Made by a program: the position numbers and the translations under genes
NCBI GenBank assembly: GCA_031277535.1
Contig: JAITMD010000019.1
Span: 186,001-250,000, forward strand
DNA: 64,000 nt
Source of the DNA: Flavobacteriaceae bacterium
GTDB lineage: Bacteria; Bacteroidota; Bacteroidia; Flavobacteriales; Flavobacteriaceae
Direction: 5' to 3'
Notes under the pieces: generated by a model
What the model was told of the DNA's origin: nothing
The model's input: the letters and a program-made list of their open reading frames with translations, nothing else
Database searches by the model: none
In this document: piece by piece, positions 1-8,938 of the stretch
Layout: each line of letters begins with the position of its first letter
Position numbering within the stretch: position 1 is the first letter of the stretch

Positions 1-1
1 G

Positions 2-223
2 ACTATTGTAACGAATCTTGTAGAAACGTTAGCTGGTACACAGCCATTGATTTATGGAGATTTTTCTGAATTGTTTATTGGACAATGGGGAGGTGTGAAC
101 TTCGTTGCTGATCCTATAACTGGAGCTGGATCTGCACAGGTTAAGTTATATTCTAATCTGTATGCAGATGTGCAGTGTGCTAATCCTGAAGCGTTTGCAG
201 TTAATAAATTCTTAAAAGGATAA
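2..223 (+). CDS. Phage major capsid protein, HK97 fold, C-terminal end (partial)
   Basis: The reading frame is open from the window edge to a TAA at 221-223 and gives 73 residues. The stretch LIYGDFSELFIGQWGG resembles the conserved end of HK97-type major capsid proteins, where a GDF..L.IG..GG strand belongs to the A-domain, and the position just ahead of connector genes fits. The 5' part of the gene is outside the window. Family assignment rests on this short motif plus gene order. Confidence 0.75.
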   Translation, partial: TIVTNLVETLAGTQPLIYGDFSELFIGQWGGVNFVADPITGAGSAQVKLYSNLYADVQCANPEAFAVNKFLKG

Positions 224-226
224 TCG

Positions 227-769
227 ATGGCAAAAGCAGATAACAATAAAGAATCAGGGGCTGAGAAAGCTCCTGTTCTTACAGAAGATAAAGGTGCAGA
301 TAATAAATCTGTATCTGTAGAAGTAACTAAAGAGATTACTCCTGAAGAGATTGCAGAGTTGAAAGCTACGGTTGAGGCGTCTGAAAAGTTATGTGTAATT
401 CAGTCTGAAAAGATTAAAATGCTACTAAGTGATAATGAGGGATTGGAAGCTTATAATACTGAACTGAAAGCTGAAATTGAACTTAAAGAAAGTATTATTA
501 AAGATAAAGATAATGTTATCAAGGAGCTTGAGGACAAAATTGCTTTGTTTAATACAAAAGCTTCTGCTTTAGGAATTAATGCAGAAGTAGCGGGTCAGAG
601 GCTTGCAAATGCTGTGAGGGTTGCAGGAGAACATGTTTCTCTTGTGCGTTTCTTGCTTTCTCCAGCAGGAAGATTTAAGCTTCCTTATAATGTAGGGCAG
701 GAGGTTGCCTTGCATAAAGAGGTTGCAGCAGAAATCGTGGAGGCGATGTATGCTGAATACGTGGAATAA
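227..769 (+). CDS. Phage protein with coiled coil, between capsid and connector genes
   Basis: A 180-residue acidic protein that starts 4 bases after the capsid stop. Residues 1-35 are a low-complexity Lys/Glu/Ala segment, and residues 37-110 are a heptad-rich helix (EEIAELKATVEASEKL and following), so a coiled coil is likely. The last 60 residues are more globular, ending with Ala/Val-rich helices. I do not recognise a family. Its place after the capsid gene would suit a capsid-associated, decoration or head-completion role, but that is inference only. Confidence 0.7.
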   Translation: MAKADNNKESGAEKAPVLTEDKGADNKSVSVEVTKEITPEEIAELKATVEASEKLCVIQSEKIKMLLSDNEGLEAYNTELKAEIELKESIIKDKDNVIKELEDKIALFNTKASALGINAEVAGQRLANAVRVAGEHVSLVRFLLSPAGRFKLPYNVGQEVALHKEVAAEIVEAMYAEYVE

Positions 770-808
770 TTTTCTCGTTCATATATTATAGATTTTTAAA
801 GTTCGGTT

Positions 809-1357
809 ATGGTAAAGGCAGAAGTAAAAGAAAAGGAAGGTGTTGTGTTGTTGGATTTGAAGTTGGCTAAGAAGCATCTGAGAATAGAAGAGGATTATGT
901 AGAGGATGATGATCTTATAGAGCTTTATATATCTTCTGCTTTGACTGTAGCTGAAAACTACACAAGTAGAAAGTTTGTTAAGGGACAATTAGAAATATTA
1001 CAAGATAGTACAGCAGATATCACGATTGAAAATATATCGATGAATGATGTTGTGCAAAAGGTAGAGGTAGTGGAAGAGGGTGTTGAGTCAATTCTTCTTC
1101 CTACTTCTTCTTATTCGAAGGTAGGTAGATTGAATTCTGAGATTTATGTAATCAAGTTTAAGGATGTTGCTTTGACAGATGGTCAACAAATTAAGGTGAC
1201 TATTGATTATGGCTATGATGCTAAGACACTTCCTAAAGCTATTAAGAATGCAATGTTGCTTAGTGTAGGGGAATCTTTTGAAAAGCGTGAAGATAGGGCA
1301 CAGGGGAATAATAGTGCGGTAAATAACTTGCTAAGACCTTATAAGAAATGGGCTTAA
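809..1357 (+). CDS. Phage head-tail connector protein (gp6/QLRG-like)
   Basis: A 182-residue protein. The N-terminal pattern LKLAKKHLRIEEDYVEDDDL followed by IELYISSALTVAENYTSR matches the helical start of gp6/phiE125 gp8-type connectors, where an L..K.HLR......DDDL..LI..A...AE.Y motif is typical. Such proteins form the ring between portal and tail completion proteins. The C-terminus has the usual PKAIKNAMLLSVGESFEKRED helix. It overlaps the next gene by 10 bases. Family call from the motif; ring function from the family. Confidence 0.8.
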   Translation: MVKAEVKEKEGVVLLDLKLAKKHLRIEEDYVEDDDLIELYISSALTVAENYTSRKFVKGQLEILQDSTADITIENISMNDVVQKVEVVEEGVESILLPTSSYSKVGRLNSEIYVIKFKDVALTDGQQIKVTIDYGYDAKTLPKAIKNAMLLSVGESFEKREDRAQGNNSAVNNLLRPYKKWA

Positions 1358-1686
1358 GTGGTAAACCATATATCGGGAGTCTTGATCGGAGGATTAAGAT
1401 TCTGAAAGTTGTGAAGGAGCGAGATTCTACTGGAAGTGAGAAGAGTGTGACAAAGGTGTTTTGTGAACCTTGGGCGGCTATAGTAGAAGAGAGTGGTGGC
1501 GAGCAAATAGATATGGCTGTGATGGAATCTACTTCTCGTACTTATGTGATACGCTGGAGGCGAGAGATAGAGAAAGAAGGTTTTGAGATGCTGATAGAAG
1601 ATGAAGGTATGCAATGTAGAATTGTGCATGTGGGATTGATTGGTAGAAAGCAATATTTACAGTTAAGATGTAGTCATGAGCAATAG
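1348..1686 (+). CDS. Phage head closure protein (head-tail joining family)
   Basis: A 112-residue protein. The segment LDRRIKILKVVKERDSTGSE near residues 12-31, then WAAIVEESGGEQ, is the hallmark of the SPP1 gp16/Phage_H_T_join family (..R..I......D..G......VWA.i....G.E). These proteins cap the connector and close the head channel before tail docking. The gene begins inside the end of the connector gene and overlaps the next gene by 11 bases, so the three are translationally coupled. Confidence 0.82.
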   Translation: MGLSGKPYIGSLDRRIKILKVVKERDSTGSEKSVTKVFCEPWAAIVEESGGEQIDMAVMESTSRTYVIRWRREIEKEGFEMLIEDEGMQCRIVHVGLIGRKQYLQLRCSHEQ

Positions 1687-2281
1687 TGTTAAGGTAGATG
1701 TACAAGGGTTTCAGGAGTTGGCTAATAAGGTAAAAGAGTTGGCTGATGACAAGGATAAACGCAAGGAGTCTATTGCAATATTAAGGCAAATAGCTAAACC
1801 TACTGTTAATGCAGCACAATCAAATGTGCCTGTAAGTAAAGAGAAACACTATAGTAGAGGTAAGTGGATAATGCCAGGGACATTAAAGAAATCGTTAGGG
1901 GTTATTAATGTTCGAAGTAAGAACCCTACTGTAGCTGTAGGTGCGCGAGCTAAAAGGAAATATGATGGTTGGTATGGTGCATTTGTGCATGAGGGTCACG
2001 AATATTTTACAAGTGCTACATCGAAAAGGAAATCCTTTTCAATGATTAGAAGAAAACGAAATGTAAGCGTGATTAATACGCGAAAGGGAAGTGCTTTGAA
2101 TAAAGGTAGGAAAGGGAAAAAAGAAAGGGCTTCTTTGAGACAGATGGGAAGGGCGCAAATGACAAAGGCGCAACCTTTTTTGACACAAGCTTATGAGCAA
2201 ACGAAAGGGCAGGTAACAACTGATGCAGAAAAGAAGTTTGCTGCTTTTATACAAAGGAGAATAAATAAATTGAGTAGATAG
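1676..2281 (+). CDS. HK97 gp10-like tail completion/neck protein
   Basis: A 201-residue very basic protein. The N-terminus (VDVQGFQELANKVKELAD) and the segment around residues 38-60 (AKPTVNAAQSNVPVSKEKH) correspond to HK97 gp10-like neck proteins, in which the pattern P..TG.L..S follows. Here the region PGTLKKSLGVINVR fills that place. An extra Lys/Arg-rich insertion lies around residues 115-165. The C-terminal AQPFLTQAYEQTKGQV helix is also typical. Assigned from order and these motifs. Confidence 0.72.
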   Translation: MSNSVKVDVQGFQELANKVKELADDKDKRKESIAILRQIAKPTVNAAQSNVPVSKEKHYSRGKWIMPGTLKKSLGVINVRSKNPTVAVGARAKRKYDGWYGAFVHEGHEYFTSATSKRKSFSMIRRKRNVSVINTRKGSALNKGRKGKKERASLRQMGRAQMTKAQPFLTQAYEQTKGQVTTDAEKKFAAFIQRRINKLSR

Positions 2282-2288
2282 TGTGTGT

Positions 2289-2657
2289 ATGAAAGAGGTT
2301 AGTGAAATGTTGTTTAAATACTTTACAAGTTTGGAAGTGTTTAAAAATGAAATGAAAGATAAGCTTTATCCGCTTTATGTAAGTAATCAAAAGGAGTTTC
2401 CTTTCGCTGTTTACAATATTGGTGAAGTACCTTATTTGACAAAAGATGCAAGGAGTTTTCCGGTTACACTGTCACTGTGTTATCAACCAGAGAAGTACAG
2501 TGAGGCTTTGGATTTTGCGGATAAAATGAAAGATGCTGTAGAGGATATAGATGAGTTTGTAGAGGAATGTGGGGTTGAATATATGAGTACTCAGACTTTG
2601 TTTGATGAGGAAAATGAATACGTATATGTAAGTATAAATTTTAATGTAATAAAATAG
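2289..2657 (+). CDS. Phage tail completion protein (DUF3168-like)
   Basis: About 122 residues from the first ATG at 2289; a GTG at 2283 is also in frame, and ATG at 2307 would give MLFKYFTSLE. Small mixed alpha/beta protein with the pattern FKNEMKDKLYPLYVSNQKEF, then FPVTLSLCYQPEKYSEALDFADKM, similar to DUF3168/gp11 proteins that sit at the tail end next to the connector. The position between gp10-like and tail tube genes is exactly where this family occurs. Family identity is moderately certain. Confidence 0.65.
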   Translation: MKEVSEMLFKYFTSLEVFKNEMKDKLYPLYVSNQKEFPFAVYNIGEVPYLTKDARSFPVTLSLCYQPEKYSEALDFADKMKDAVEDIDEFVEECGVEYMSTQTLFDEENEYVYVSINFNVIK

Positions 2658-2660
2658 GTT

Positions 2661-3083
2661 ATGGCAGAAGGAACTTTTTACAAAGGGAAAGATTTAAGGA
2701 TTAAGGTTGGTGGAAAACCTATGTTTCATTCAACCAGTTGTAGTATCTCGGTGAGCACTACTTTGGAGTCTATTGCTACAAAGGATACAGATGGTACTAT
2801 TAATGTTGCTGGTAATTACGAATGGAGTTTGAGTGCTGAAACGCTTACTGTAAATAAAGCGGTAGCAGGTACGAACGCAGATACTTTTGATTTGTTGACT
2901 TTGCAATTGGCAGGAAAAGAGGTGGAGGTAGAGATGACTACAGGGAAGAAAGGAGATATTCTTTTAAAAGGAATGGCATTAATTGAAAGTACAAATATTA
3001 ATGCAGATAATGGAAGTAGTAGTACTTCTTCTTATTCTTTTAAAGGAAATGGAGATTTAGTTATATCACGATTAACAGAGTAA
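2661..3083 (+). CDS. Phage major tail tube protein
   Basis: A 140-residue protein with strands typical of TP901-1-type tail tube proteins: FYKGKDLRIKVGGKPMFHST at the start, a WSLSAETL segment near residues 55-62, a loop containing the antigenic FDLLTLQLAGKEVEVEM strands, and a last SYSFKGNGDLVI strand. It polymerises as hexameric rings around the tape measure protein. It begins 3 bases after the previous stop and directly precedes the chaperone pair, as the tail tube gene does in most siphoviruses. Confidence 0.78.
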   Translation: MAEGTFYKGKDLRIKVGGKPMFHSTSCSISVSTTLESIATKDTDGTINVAGNYEWSLSAETLTVNKAVAGTNADTFDLLTLQLAGKEVEVEMTTGKKGDILLKGMALIESTNINADNGSSSTSSYSFKGNGDLVISRLTE

Positions 3084-3084
3084 T

Positions 3085-3468
3085 ATGAAAAATGTAGAGA
3101 TAGAAGTAAAAGGAATTATTATTGGGCTTGAATTTGGTTATGGGGTTCTTAGAAGGCTTGGTGAGAAATGGGGGATTAATTCTATTACTGGTATATTTGA
3201 TCGTTTTGGAGCACATCTAAATAAAGATGGAATCGATGACAATGATGATTTTGGAGATATTGGTATTGATAAAATGAATTTGTTTGGTGATTTAATATCT
3301 GCAGCAGCTTCTACAGCTGGATATGATATTAATAGTGATGATGCTGTAAATGCACTTATGAGTGATCCGACAAAGATGCGAGATATTATGTTGGCTTTTA
3401 TGGAGTCTTTTCCAAAGCCAACAGAAGAGCAAAAAAAAACGATAGCTCAGATGAGAGTGAAAGGGTAG
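3085..3468 (+). CDS. Tail assembly chaperone, short form (gpG-like)
   Basis: A 127-residue acidic protein beginning 1 base after the tail tube stop. It starts with a strand (NVEIEVKGIIIGLEFGYG) and continues in helices, and has the size and position of lambda gpG. Near its end the frame passes through nine adenines at 3431-3439, and the frame one base back remains open through the stop. So this product is probably the unshifted form of a pair needed to assemble the tail tube around the tape measure protein. Sequence identity with known chaperones is not claimed; the call rests on position and the slip site. Confidence 0.72.
   Translation: MKNVEIEVKGIIIGLEFGYGVLRRLGEKWGINSITGIFDRFGAHLNKDGIDDNDDFGDIGIDKMNLFGDLISAAASTAGYDINSDDAVNALMSDPTKMRDIMLAFMESFPKPTEEQKKTIAQMRVKG
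3432..3438 (+). other. Candidate -1 programmed ribosomal frameshift site (A AAA AAA)
   Basis: In the gpG-like frame the codons read CAA AAA AAA ACG, giving the canonical slippery heptamer A AAA AAA. Slipping back one base moves the ribosome into a frame that is open from here to the TAG at 3819-3821. The stop of the 0 frame is only at 3466-3468, so the two frames overlap by about 30 bases. The site and frames are seen directly; use of the site is inferred from the equivalent G/GT system of tailed phages. Confidence 0.75.
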
Positions 3469-3821
3469 AATTTACCTGGGATGATTTAGAAGCATTGGCG
3501 TGTGGGAGAATTGGGTTAGATATAAAATATTTATACAGTTTGACACCACGCCAATTTGCTAATATACAGGCTGGTTGGAATGCTAATTTGGAAATGCAAA
3601 CAAAGACCAGTTGGGAGCAAATACGTACTCTTTATGATGCTATTATTAGACCTCATTTGAAGAGTAAAAATAAAAGTGCAAAAGAGATTCTTCCTTTTCC
3701 TTGGGATAAGGACAATGAATTAAAAAACTTAGCTGACGAAAATGGTGAGGAGTTGACTTATGAGGAAATGGAAGATCGTTGGGTAAAGATTGATGCAATG
3801 GATAGGGTTAGTATCGGTTAG
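3438..3821 (+). CDS. Tail assembly chaperone, frameshift extension (gpT-like)
   Basis: This 127-residue extension has no ATG; the first possible start is a TTG at 3495 with no good ribosome binding site. Joined by a -1 slip to 118 residues of the upstream frame it gives a fusion of about 245 residues. Features: FTWDDLEALACGRIGLDIKYLYSLTPRQFANIQAGW, in which the helix LTPRQFANI is like the T-domain of other phages, and a Trp/Pro segment LPFPWDKD near the end. The tape measure gene follows, as expected for gpT-like domains, which bind the tape measure protein. Confidence 0.72.
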   Translation, partial: NDSSDESERVEFTWDDLEALACGRIGLDIKYLYSLTPRQFANIQAGWNANLEMQTKTSWEQIRTLYDAIIRPHLKSKNKSAKEILPFPWDKDNELKNLADENGEELTYEEMEDRWVKIDAMDRVSIG

Positions 3822-3878
3822 TATGTAGTACCTATAGTGATGAAGTGAGAGTGAAGTTGAATATAATGAAGTTGGTAA

Positions 3879-6860
3879 ATGGCAAGTTTAGCGCAAATAA
3901 ACGTTCTATTTAGGGCGGACCTTGATCAGTTTTCTACAGAGATGCAAAAGGCACGTAGAGAAATGGAGAAAGCTGGTAAGGAAATGCAGAAAATAGGTAA
4001 GGAAATGAGTACTTATCTAACTGCTCCTTTGGCTGCAATAGCTGGGTTTAGTAGTAAAATAAGCATGGATTTTGACGACTCTATGCGAAAAGTAATGGCT
4101 ACTACAAATGCTACAGGATCAGAGTTTAAAGCTATGACTGCTACAGCTGAAGAGATGGGAGCTAAGACTCGATATACTGCGTCTCAGGCAGCAGAAGCTA
4201 TGAATTATATGGCTTTGGCAGGATGGAAATCACAACAAATTATAGAAGGAATACCAGGAGTATTAGCTCTTGCTGCTGCAAGTGGTGAGGATTTGGGTAT
4301 GGTATCAGATATTTTAACTGATGGGTTAACTGCAATGGGTAAAGGAGCAGAACAGGCTTCTCAATTTGTTGATGTTTTAGCAACTGCAGCAAGTAATTCA
4401 AATACGACTGTTGGAATGCTTGGGCAGGCATTTCAATATGCAGCACCATTGGCAGGATCATTGAAATATTCTGTAGAAGATTTGGCATTTGCTATAGGGT
4501 TAATGTCTAATGCAGGTATTAAGGCAGAAAAAGCAGGTACAGCATTAAGGGCTTTGATGACTCGTATGGTTAAACCAACAAAGGAGAGTCAAAAAGCGAT
4601 GGAGGATTTGGGGATATCTGTTAAGAATACTGACGGGAGTATGAAACCGTTAGGTGATGTAATGGAGCAATTGAGAGATAAGTTCTCTAAGTTGTCTGAC
4701 TCTCAAAAAGGACAGTATGCAGGTATGCTTGCGGGACAAGAAGCGATATCGGGATTGTTGGCAATTGTGAATGCAGCTCCGGAGGATTTTGATAAGTTGA
4801 GTAAGGCTATAGAAAATAGTGCAGGAACAGCACAGCGTATGCAGGACCAAATGGAAGGTGGTATTGGTGGTAGTTGGCGTGAAATGCAATCTGCTTTGGA
4901 GGGTGTAGCTATACAGATAGGGCAAGTGCTTGAACCTGCCTTAAAAAAAATAACCATTGCTATTAAAGATGTTAGCAATTGGTTTATGGAGCTTACTGAT
5001 ACTTCTAAAACAGTAATTGTTGTAATAGGAGGAATAGCAGCTGCGATAGGTCCTTTGATTTTTGGAATTGGAGCTATTGTAAAAATACTACCTGTATTTG
5101 CTGCAGGATGGAATGCTGTTACTGTAGCAATGAGTAGGACGTGGGCTGTGATGTTAGCTAATCCGCTTACAGCAATTAGTATTGCGGTGGCTGCATTGGG
5201 TTTGGCGTTGTATGCTTTTACAAGAGAGGCTAATCAGGCAAATGAAGTGCAGCGTACATTAAATGATGTAACTAAGGAAGCTCAGAAGAATATTGCTGGA
5301 GAAAAGGCGCAGTTGGATACTCTTGTTAAAACAGCAAGGGATGAAACATTATCTAAGAAGCAACGTGAAGATGCTATCAAGAAATTGAATGCGCTTAGTC
5401 CTGAATATTTGAAAGGTATTACCCTTGAGACAATTAATACAAGGGAGGCTACTAAAGCTATAGATGATTATGTAAAAGCATTATCGCGAAAAGCAATGGA
5501 GCAAGCAGCGTTGGCTAAAAAGACTGAGTTGTATCAGAAACAGATAGATGTTCAGATGAAAAATGCTGCAGATACTGGAGCTTTGGCTCAGGGAGCATTT
5601 AATAAGTTGTGGTCTGCTTTTGGTATTGAGACAAATGATGTTTTGATCCGAAATAGGAAAGAGCTTGAAGAGTATATAAAAAAAGCAGGTTTTTCGGCTA
5701 AGGCTGCTGAAGGGATAAGAGTTGCTTATGAACCTATGTTGAAGCAAAAAGAGAAAGAAATTGCTTTGATTGATAAGCAGGTTGGTGCTTTGGATGATTT
5801 GATGAAAGCACAGAAAGAACAGTTTGTTCCGACAGATACCAATGTTGAAGAGAATGGAAGTGGTGGAAGCTTAAATGTAGGTGGTAGTGGTGATGCTGAT
5901 AAGTTTGCGAAAGGGAGTATTGCGTATTATGAGGCTCAGATAAAAGGGCTTGAAAAAATGCGCGATGCAACAGCTACTACACGTGATGAATGGTTGTCGT
6001 TTGCAGGGCAGATTGAGACTGTGCAACAGAAGATAGAGGCTATAGAAAGTAAGCGTGAAAAGGCTACTGCGATAAGTATGAATTTTGAGCCTATTCCTGA
6101 AGGTTCTATCGCAAGTTATGAGCGATTGATAGCGCAGAAGCGAGAAGATATTAAAGTAACTCAGATAGGTTCGCTACAATACAATGCGTTGGCTGGAGAG
6201 ATAAAGGATTTGGAGTTTACTTTGAAAACTAAAATAGATCATGAGTCATTTAGTGCAGCACAGGAGTCTATTAATAATTTGCAAGCTTCTATAGAGGGGC
6301 AAGCGAAGGCTGCACAGGACGTGTTGACACAGCGACAAGAGGAAGCTGTGATGTATGGTGAGATAGTGGGAGGTGCGTTTGATACTTTGTCTCAGAATTT
6401 TACTGCAAGTATGGGGGAAATAGATAGTGGATTGGCGAGGTTTGGACAGAGTATGATGGCGACAGTGTTGAAGCTTATTGGAATGGCTTTGAGTAATGCG
6501 CTTGCAAATAGTATTGTGGGTGCTACACAATCGGGTAATGCAACAGGACCAGGGGCGGTGTTTGCCACTCCGGCATTTATTGCTACTGCTGTGGCTGGAG
6601 TATTAGGAGCGTTTGCAGCTATACCAAAATTTGCAGATGGAGGGATTGTGAGCGGTCCTACATTTGGATTGATGGGTGAGTATGCAGGTGCTGCTAATAA
6701 CCCTGAGGTAATCGCGCCTCTTAATAAATTGAAAGATTTGATAGAGCCTTCGGGTGGTGGTATTACACAAATAACTCTTAGAGGTGGTTTTGTGCTTGAT
6801 GGTAACAAACTACAATTGGTATTGGATAGAAATAGTACAAGAAGTAAACGAATAGGATAA
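3879..6860 (+). CDS. Phage tail tape measure protein
   Basis: A 993-residue protein. Order: N-terminal coiled coil (residues about 10-50, with EMQKARREMEKAGKEM), a TP901-type tape measure core (about 70-330, containing MRKVMATTNATGSEFKAMTA and YTASQAAEAMNYMALAGW), hydrophobic segments about 380-450 that would cross the membrane during ejection, helical and coiled-coil stretches to 840, and a Gly/Ala-rich hydrophobic C-terminal region. It sets tail length and is packed inside the tail tube. The length predicts a tail of roughly 150 nm by the usual proportion of about 1.5 angstrom per residue. Confidence 0.92.
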   Translation: MASLAQINVLFRADLDQFSTEMQKARREMEKAGKEMQKIGKEMSTYLTAPLAAIAGFSSKISMDFDDSMRKVMATTNATGSEFKAMTATAEEMGAKTRYTASQAAEAMNYMALAGWKSQQIIEGIPGVLALAAASGEDLGMVSDILTDGLTAMGKGAEQASQFVDVLATAASNSNTTVGMLGQAFQYAAPLAGSLKYSVEDLAFAIGLMSNAGIKAEKAGTALRALMTRMVKPTKESQKAMEDLGISVKNTDGSMKPLGDVMEQLRDKFSKLSDSQKGQYAGMLAGQEAISGLLAIVNAAPEDFDKLSKAIENSAGTAQRMQDQMEGGIGGSWREMQSALEGVAIQIGQVLEPALKKITIAIKDVSNWFMELTDTSKTVIVVIGGIAAAIGPLIFGIGAIVKILPVFAAGWNAVTVAMSRTWAVMLANPLTAISIAVAALGLALYAFTREANQANEVQRTLNDVTKEAQKNIAGEKAQLDTLVKTARDETLSKKQREDAIKKLNALSPEYLKGITLETINTREATKAIDDYVKALSRKAMEQAALAKKTELYQKQIDVQMKNAADTGALAQGAFNKLWSAFGIETNDVLIRNRKELEEYIKKAGFSAKAAEGIRVAYEPMLKQKEKEIALIDKQVGALDDLMKAQKEQFVPTDTNVEENGSGGSLNVGGSGDADKFAKGSIAYYEAQIKGLEKMRDATATTRDEWLSFAGQIETVQQKIEAIESKREKATAISMNFEPIPEGSIASYERLIAQKREDIKVTQIGSLQYNALAGEIKDLEFTLKTKIDHESFSAAQESINNLQASIEGQAKAAQDVLTQRQEEAVMYGEIVGGAFDTLSQNFTASMGEIDSGLARFGQSMMATVLKLIGMALSNALANSIVGATQSGNATGPGAVFATPAFIATAVAGVLGAFAAIPKFADGGIVSGPTFGLMGEYAGAANNPEVIAPLNKLKDLIEPSGGGITQITLRGGFVLDGNKLQLVLDRNSTRSKRIG

Positions 6861-6861
6861 G

Positions 6862-8820
6862 ATGAAGCAGGTACGAATTAGGATAATAGATACTTATACA
6901 AATACAACTGTACAAGATTTTTCTTCTACAGATGTATTTGAGACTGAGGAGAATTTGGCAGCACGTAGTTCTATTGTTTTGAATTATGAAGGTTCTGATG
7001 ATAAGTACGGTGTGCTTATGACAAGTTCTTTGACATTTGATTTGCTTGTGCCTGATGCGATGGATGGTAAGTTTTACCATTTATTTACAGGAAGTGAAAG
7101 CCAATTTAGGGTAGATCTTACTGATGAGCATGAAAATCTGTTGTGGCGTGGTTGGCTGTTGCCTGATCAGTATTCTGAGCCTTATAAGAATGGTTGCTTT
7201 TTCGTGAGCATGACTGCTACGGATAGGGTTGGACTATTGAAAGGGTTGGACTTTGAGAGTTATGAAATGTATAGCAAAGAGCATTCTGTAATAACATATC
7301 TAACTACTGCGTTGCGTGCTACTGGCTTGGTTCAGGACTTGTATTTTTCTCCTGCTATTGAGGCTGTGAATGGCTATAGATGGGATGAGACTTATATAGA
7401 TGGATATCTATATGCAGATGATAAGAAAGAGAGTGATGTGGAAGTTGTATTGATGCCTGAAACTGATAATATCTATGATGTGTTAGAAAGGTTGGTACAT
7501 GATCTTGGATGTAAGTTATATAGTTGGAGAGGTAAGTGGTATTTGGTAGGGATGAATCAACAACATAAAACAGAGATTGATTTTGTTGTGTATTCTGCTG
7601 ACGGTGCTTACAAAGGAGTTGAGAAAGTGCAAGTACCTACTAAGGATCTTACTTTTTATAGTGAGCCAACAATAACTGTTGTGTCACCGTGGAAAAAAGT
7701 ATCGTTGTCTGCTGCGTTTGATGAAGAGAGTGATGTGATAGATGAGTCTTTTTATGAGCAAGGGGAAACAGTATTTGATTTACCCGTAAAGGATAAATGG
7801 AATATTGTAGGTAATGCAGAAGTAGTATTTGTGCCTCGTGATGGCAAGTGGATATATACCTGGACAAAACCAGGGCAAACTATTCCGGATGTAACAATAT
7901 CTACTCCGACTAATCTTGCTGTTAGGGGTAATGTAACAGAATCGAATGTGAAAGGTAGTTATATAGAGTTTAAACAACCGATATACCTTGAAAAACCTTA
8001 TGCTCTCTTTCAGTTTAAGTATTTCAATTTTGAGATAGAACTTATCTCTTATACTCGTGGTAACGGTATTAAAGAGCGCTTTGAAAAGAATGAGTTTGGG
8101 GATTTAATGCGTTATGAGGTGCTGTATGGTAATGAAGTATTGTATAGTAATTTTCCTGACTCTAATCGATATAAAGATTCTGCTTTTGATATTAGGCATT
8201 CAAGTGATAGTGTTGAACTTAAGGATGATGTTTATCACAATAAAAACTTTGTAGAAACGAGACAGAGTATTAAAGGAAAGTTTAAGAAGCAGAAGTATAG
8301 TATTGTTAAGAGTGATTGGTTGCAGGTTAGAATTTATCCACCTGTGCATTTGAATCCAAATGATAAACCGTTTGATGCTGTTGGAATAGATAAGTTGTCT
8401 TTGAAGATTCTTGCTAAGAAAGATTATAAAGTTAATGTGGTTAGGCCGATTGACTATACCACTAAGAAGACTGTTGAATTGTTTCATATAGATAATAGTC
8501 AGGATAATACTAAGAAGCGATTTTTGTTTAGAAGGACAGGAGTAGAAGAGCAGAAGTCTTGGAGGCTTAGTTGGAGACGTGTTGGAGTGAATGAAAATAA
8601 GCGATATGGGGATTGTTTTGCAAGGATGGTACATTGTGTACAGCCTAAGCCTCACATTAAAATAGATGGTGATGTAATTGGTATAAGTGAGCCTAACTAT
8701 CTATTTGGTTTTAGTTGGATGGGTAAGAAAAATTTTATACCTGTGAGATTGGAAATGAATTTTAGTGAAGCTAAAACAAGTATTACAATGATTGAGAATG
8801 TCTATGAGAATGTTGTATGA
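6862..8820 (+). CDS. Phage distal tail/baseplate protein
   Basis: A 652-residue protein starting 1 base after the tape measure stop. The N-terminal ~130 residues (ITRIIDTYTN..., SSLTFDLLVPDAMD, LWRGWLLPDQYSEPYKNG, FVSMTATDRVGLLKGLDF) look like the beta-rich start of the tail-tip proteins of Bacteroidetes siphophages, where the phrase 'W.G.l.pd......y.......A.D.lg.Lk' is common. The middle contains a second repeat of beta structure; no lysozyme motif was seen. Its place after the tape measure gene is that of Dit/Tal proteins. The exact role (hub versus adaptor) is inferred. Confidence 0.65.
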   Translation: MKQVRIRIIDTYTNTTVQDFSSTDVFETEENLAARSSIVLNYEGSDDKYGVLMTSSLTFDLLVPDAMDGKFYHLFTGSESQFRVDLTDEHENLLWRGWLLPDQYSEPYKNGCFFVSMTATDRVGLLKGLDFESYEMYSKEHSVITYLTTALRATGLVQDLYFSPAIEAVNGYRWDETYIDGYLYADDKKESDVEVVLMPETDNIYDVLERLVHDLGCKLYSWRGKWYLVGMNQQHKTEIDFVVYSADGAYKGVEKVQVPTKDLTFYSEPTITVVSPWKKVSLSAAFDEESDVIDESFYEQGETVFDLPVKDKWNIVGNAEVVFVPRDGKWIYTWTKPGQTIPDVTISTPTNLAVRGNVTESNVKGSYIEFKQPIYLEKPYALFQFKYFNFEIELISYTRGNGIKERFEKNEFGDLMRYEVLYGNEVLYSNFPDSNRYKDSAFDIRHSSDSVELKDDVYHNKNFVETRQSIKGKFKKQKYSIVKSDWLQVRIYPPVHLNPNDKPFDAVGIDKLSLKILAKKDYKVNVVRPIDYTTKKTVELFHIDNSQDNTKKRFLFRRTGVEEQKSWRLSWRRVGVNENKRYGDCFARMVHCVQPKPHIKIDGDVIGISEPNYLFGFSWMGKKNFIPVRLEMNFSEAKTSITMIENVYENVV

Positions 8821-8938
8821 TGATTTGTGGGTAAGGCATATTGTTTTTATTAAAGTGCCTGATGAGCCGTTTGGTACGTTAACGAGAGAACGAGTGTATT
8901 GTGTAGATGAATATTGTGTAGAGGATTATGTCGAATAA
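8798..8938 (+). CDS. Small phage ORF, 46 aa, overlapping both neighbours
   Basis: An ATG at 8798 (others at 8804 and 8810) opens a 46-codon frame ending with TAA at 8936-8938. It overlaps the end of the baseplate gene by 23 bases and the start of the next gene by 11 bases and fills a region otherwise empty in a densely coded phage. The product begins MSMRMLYDDL and ends YCVDEYCVEDYVE, with two Cys and an acidic tail. No family recognised. Its fit into the gap is the only evidence that it is real. Confidence 0.5.
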   Translation: MSMRMLYDDLWVRHIVFIKVPDEPFGTLTRERVYCVDEYCVEDYVE

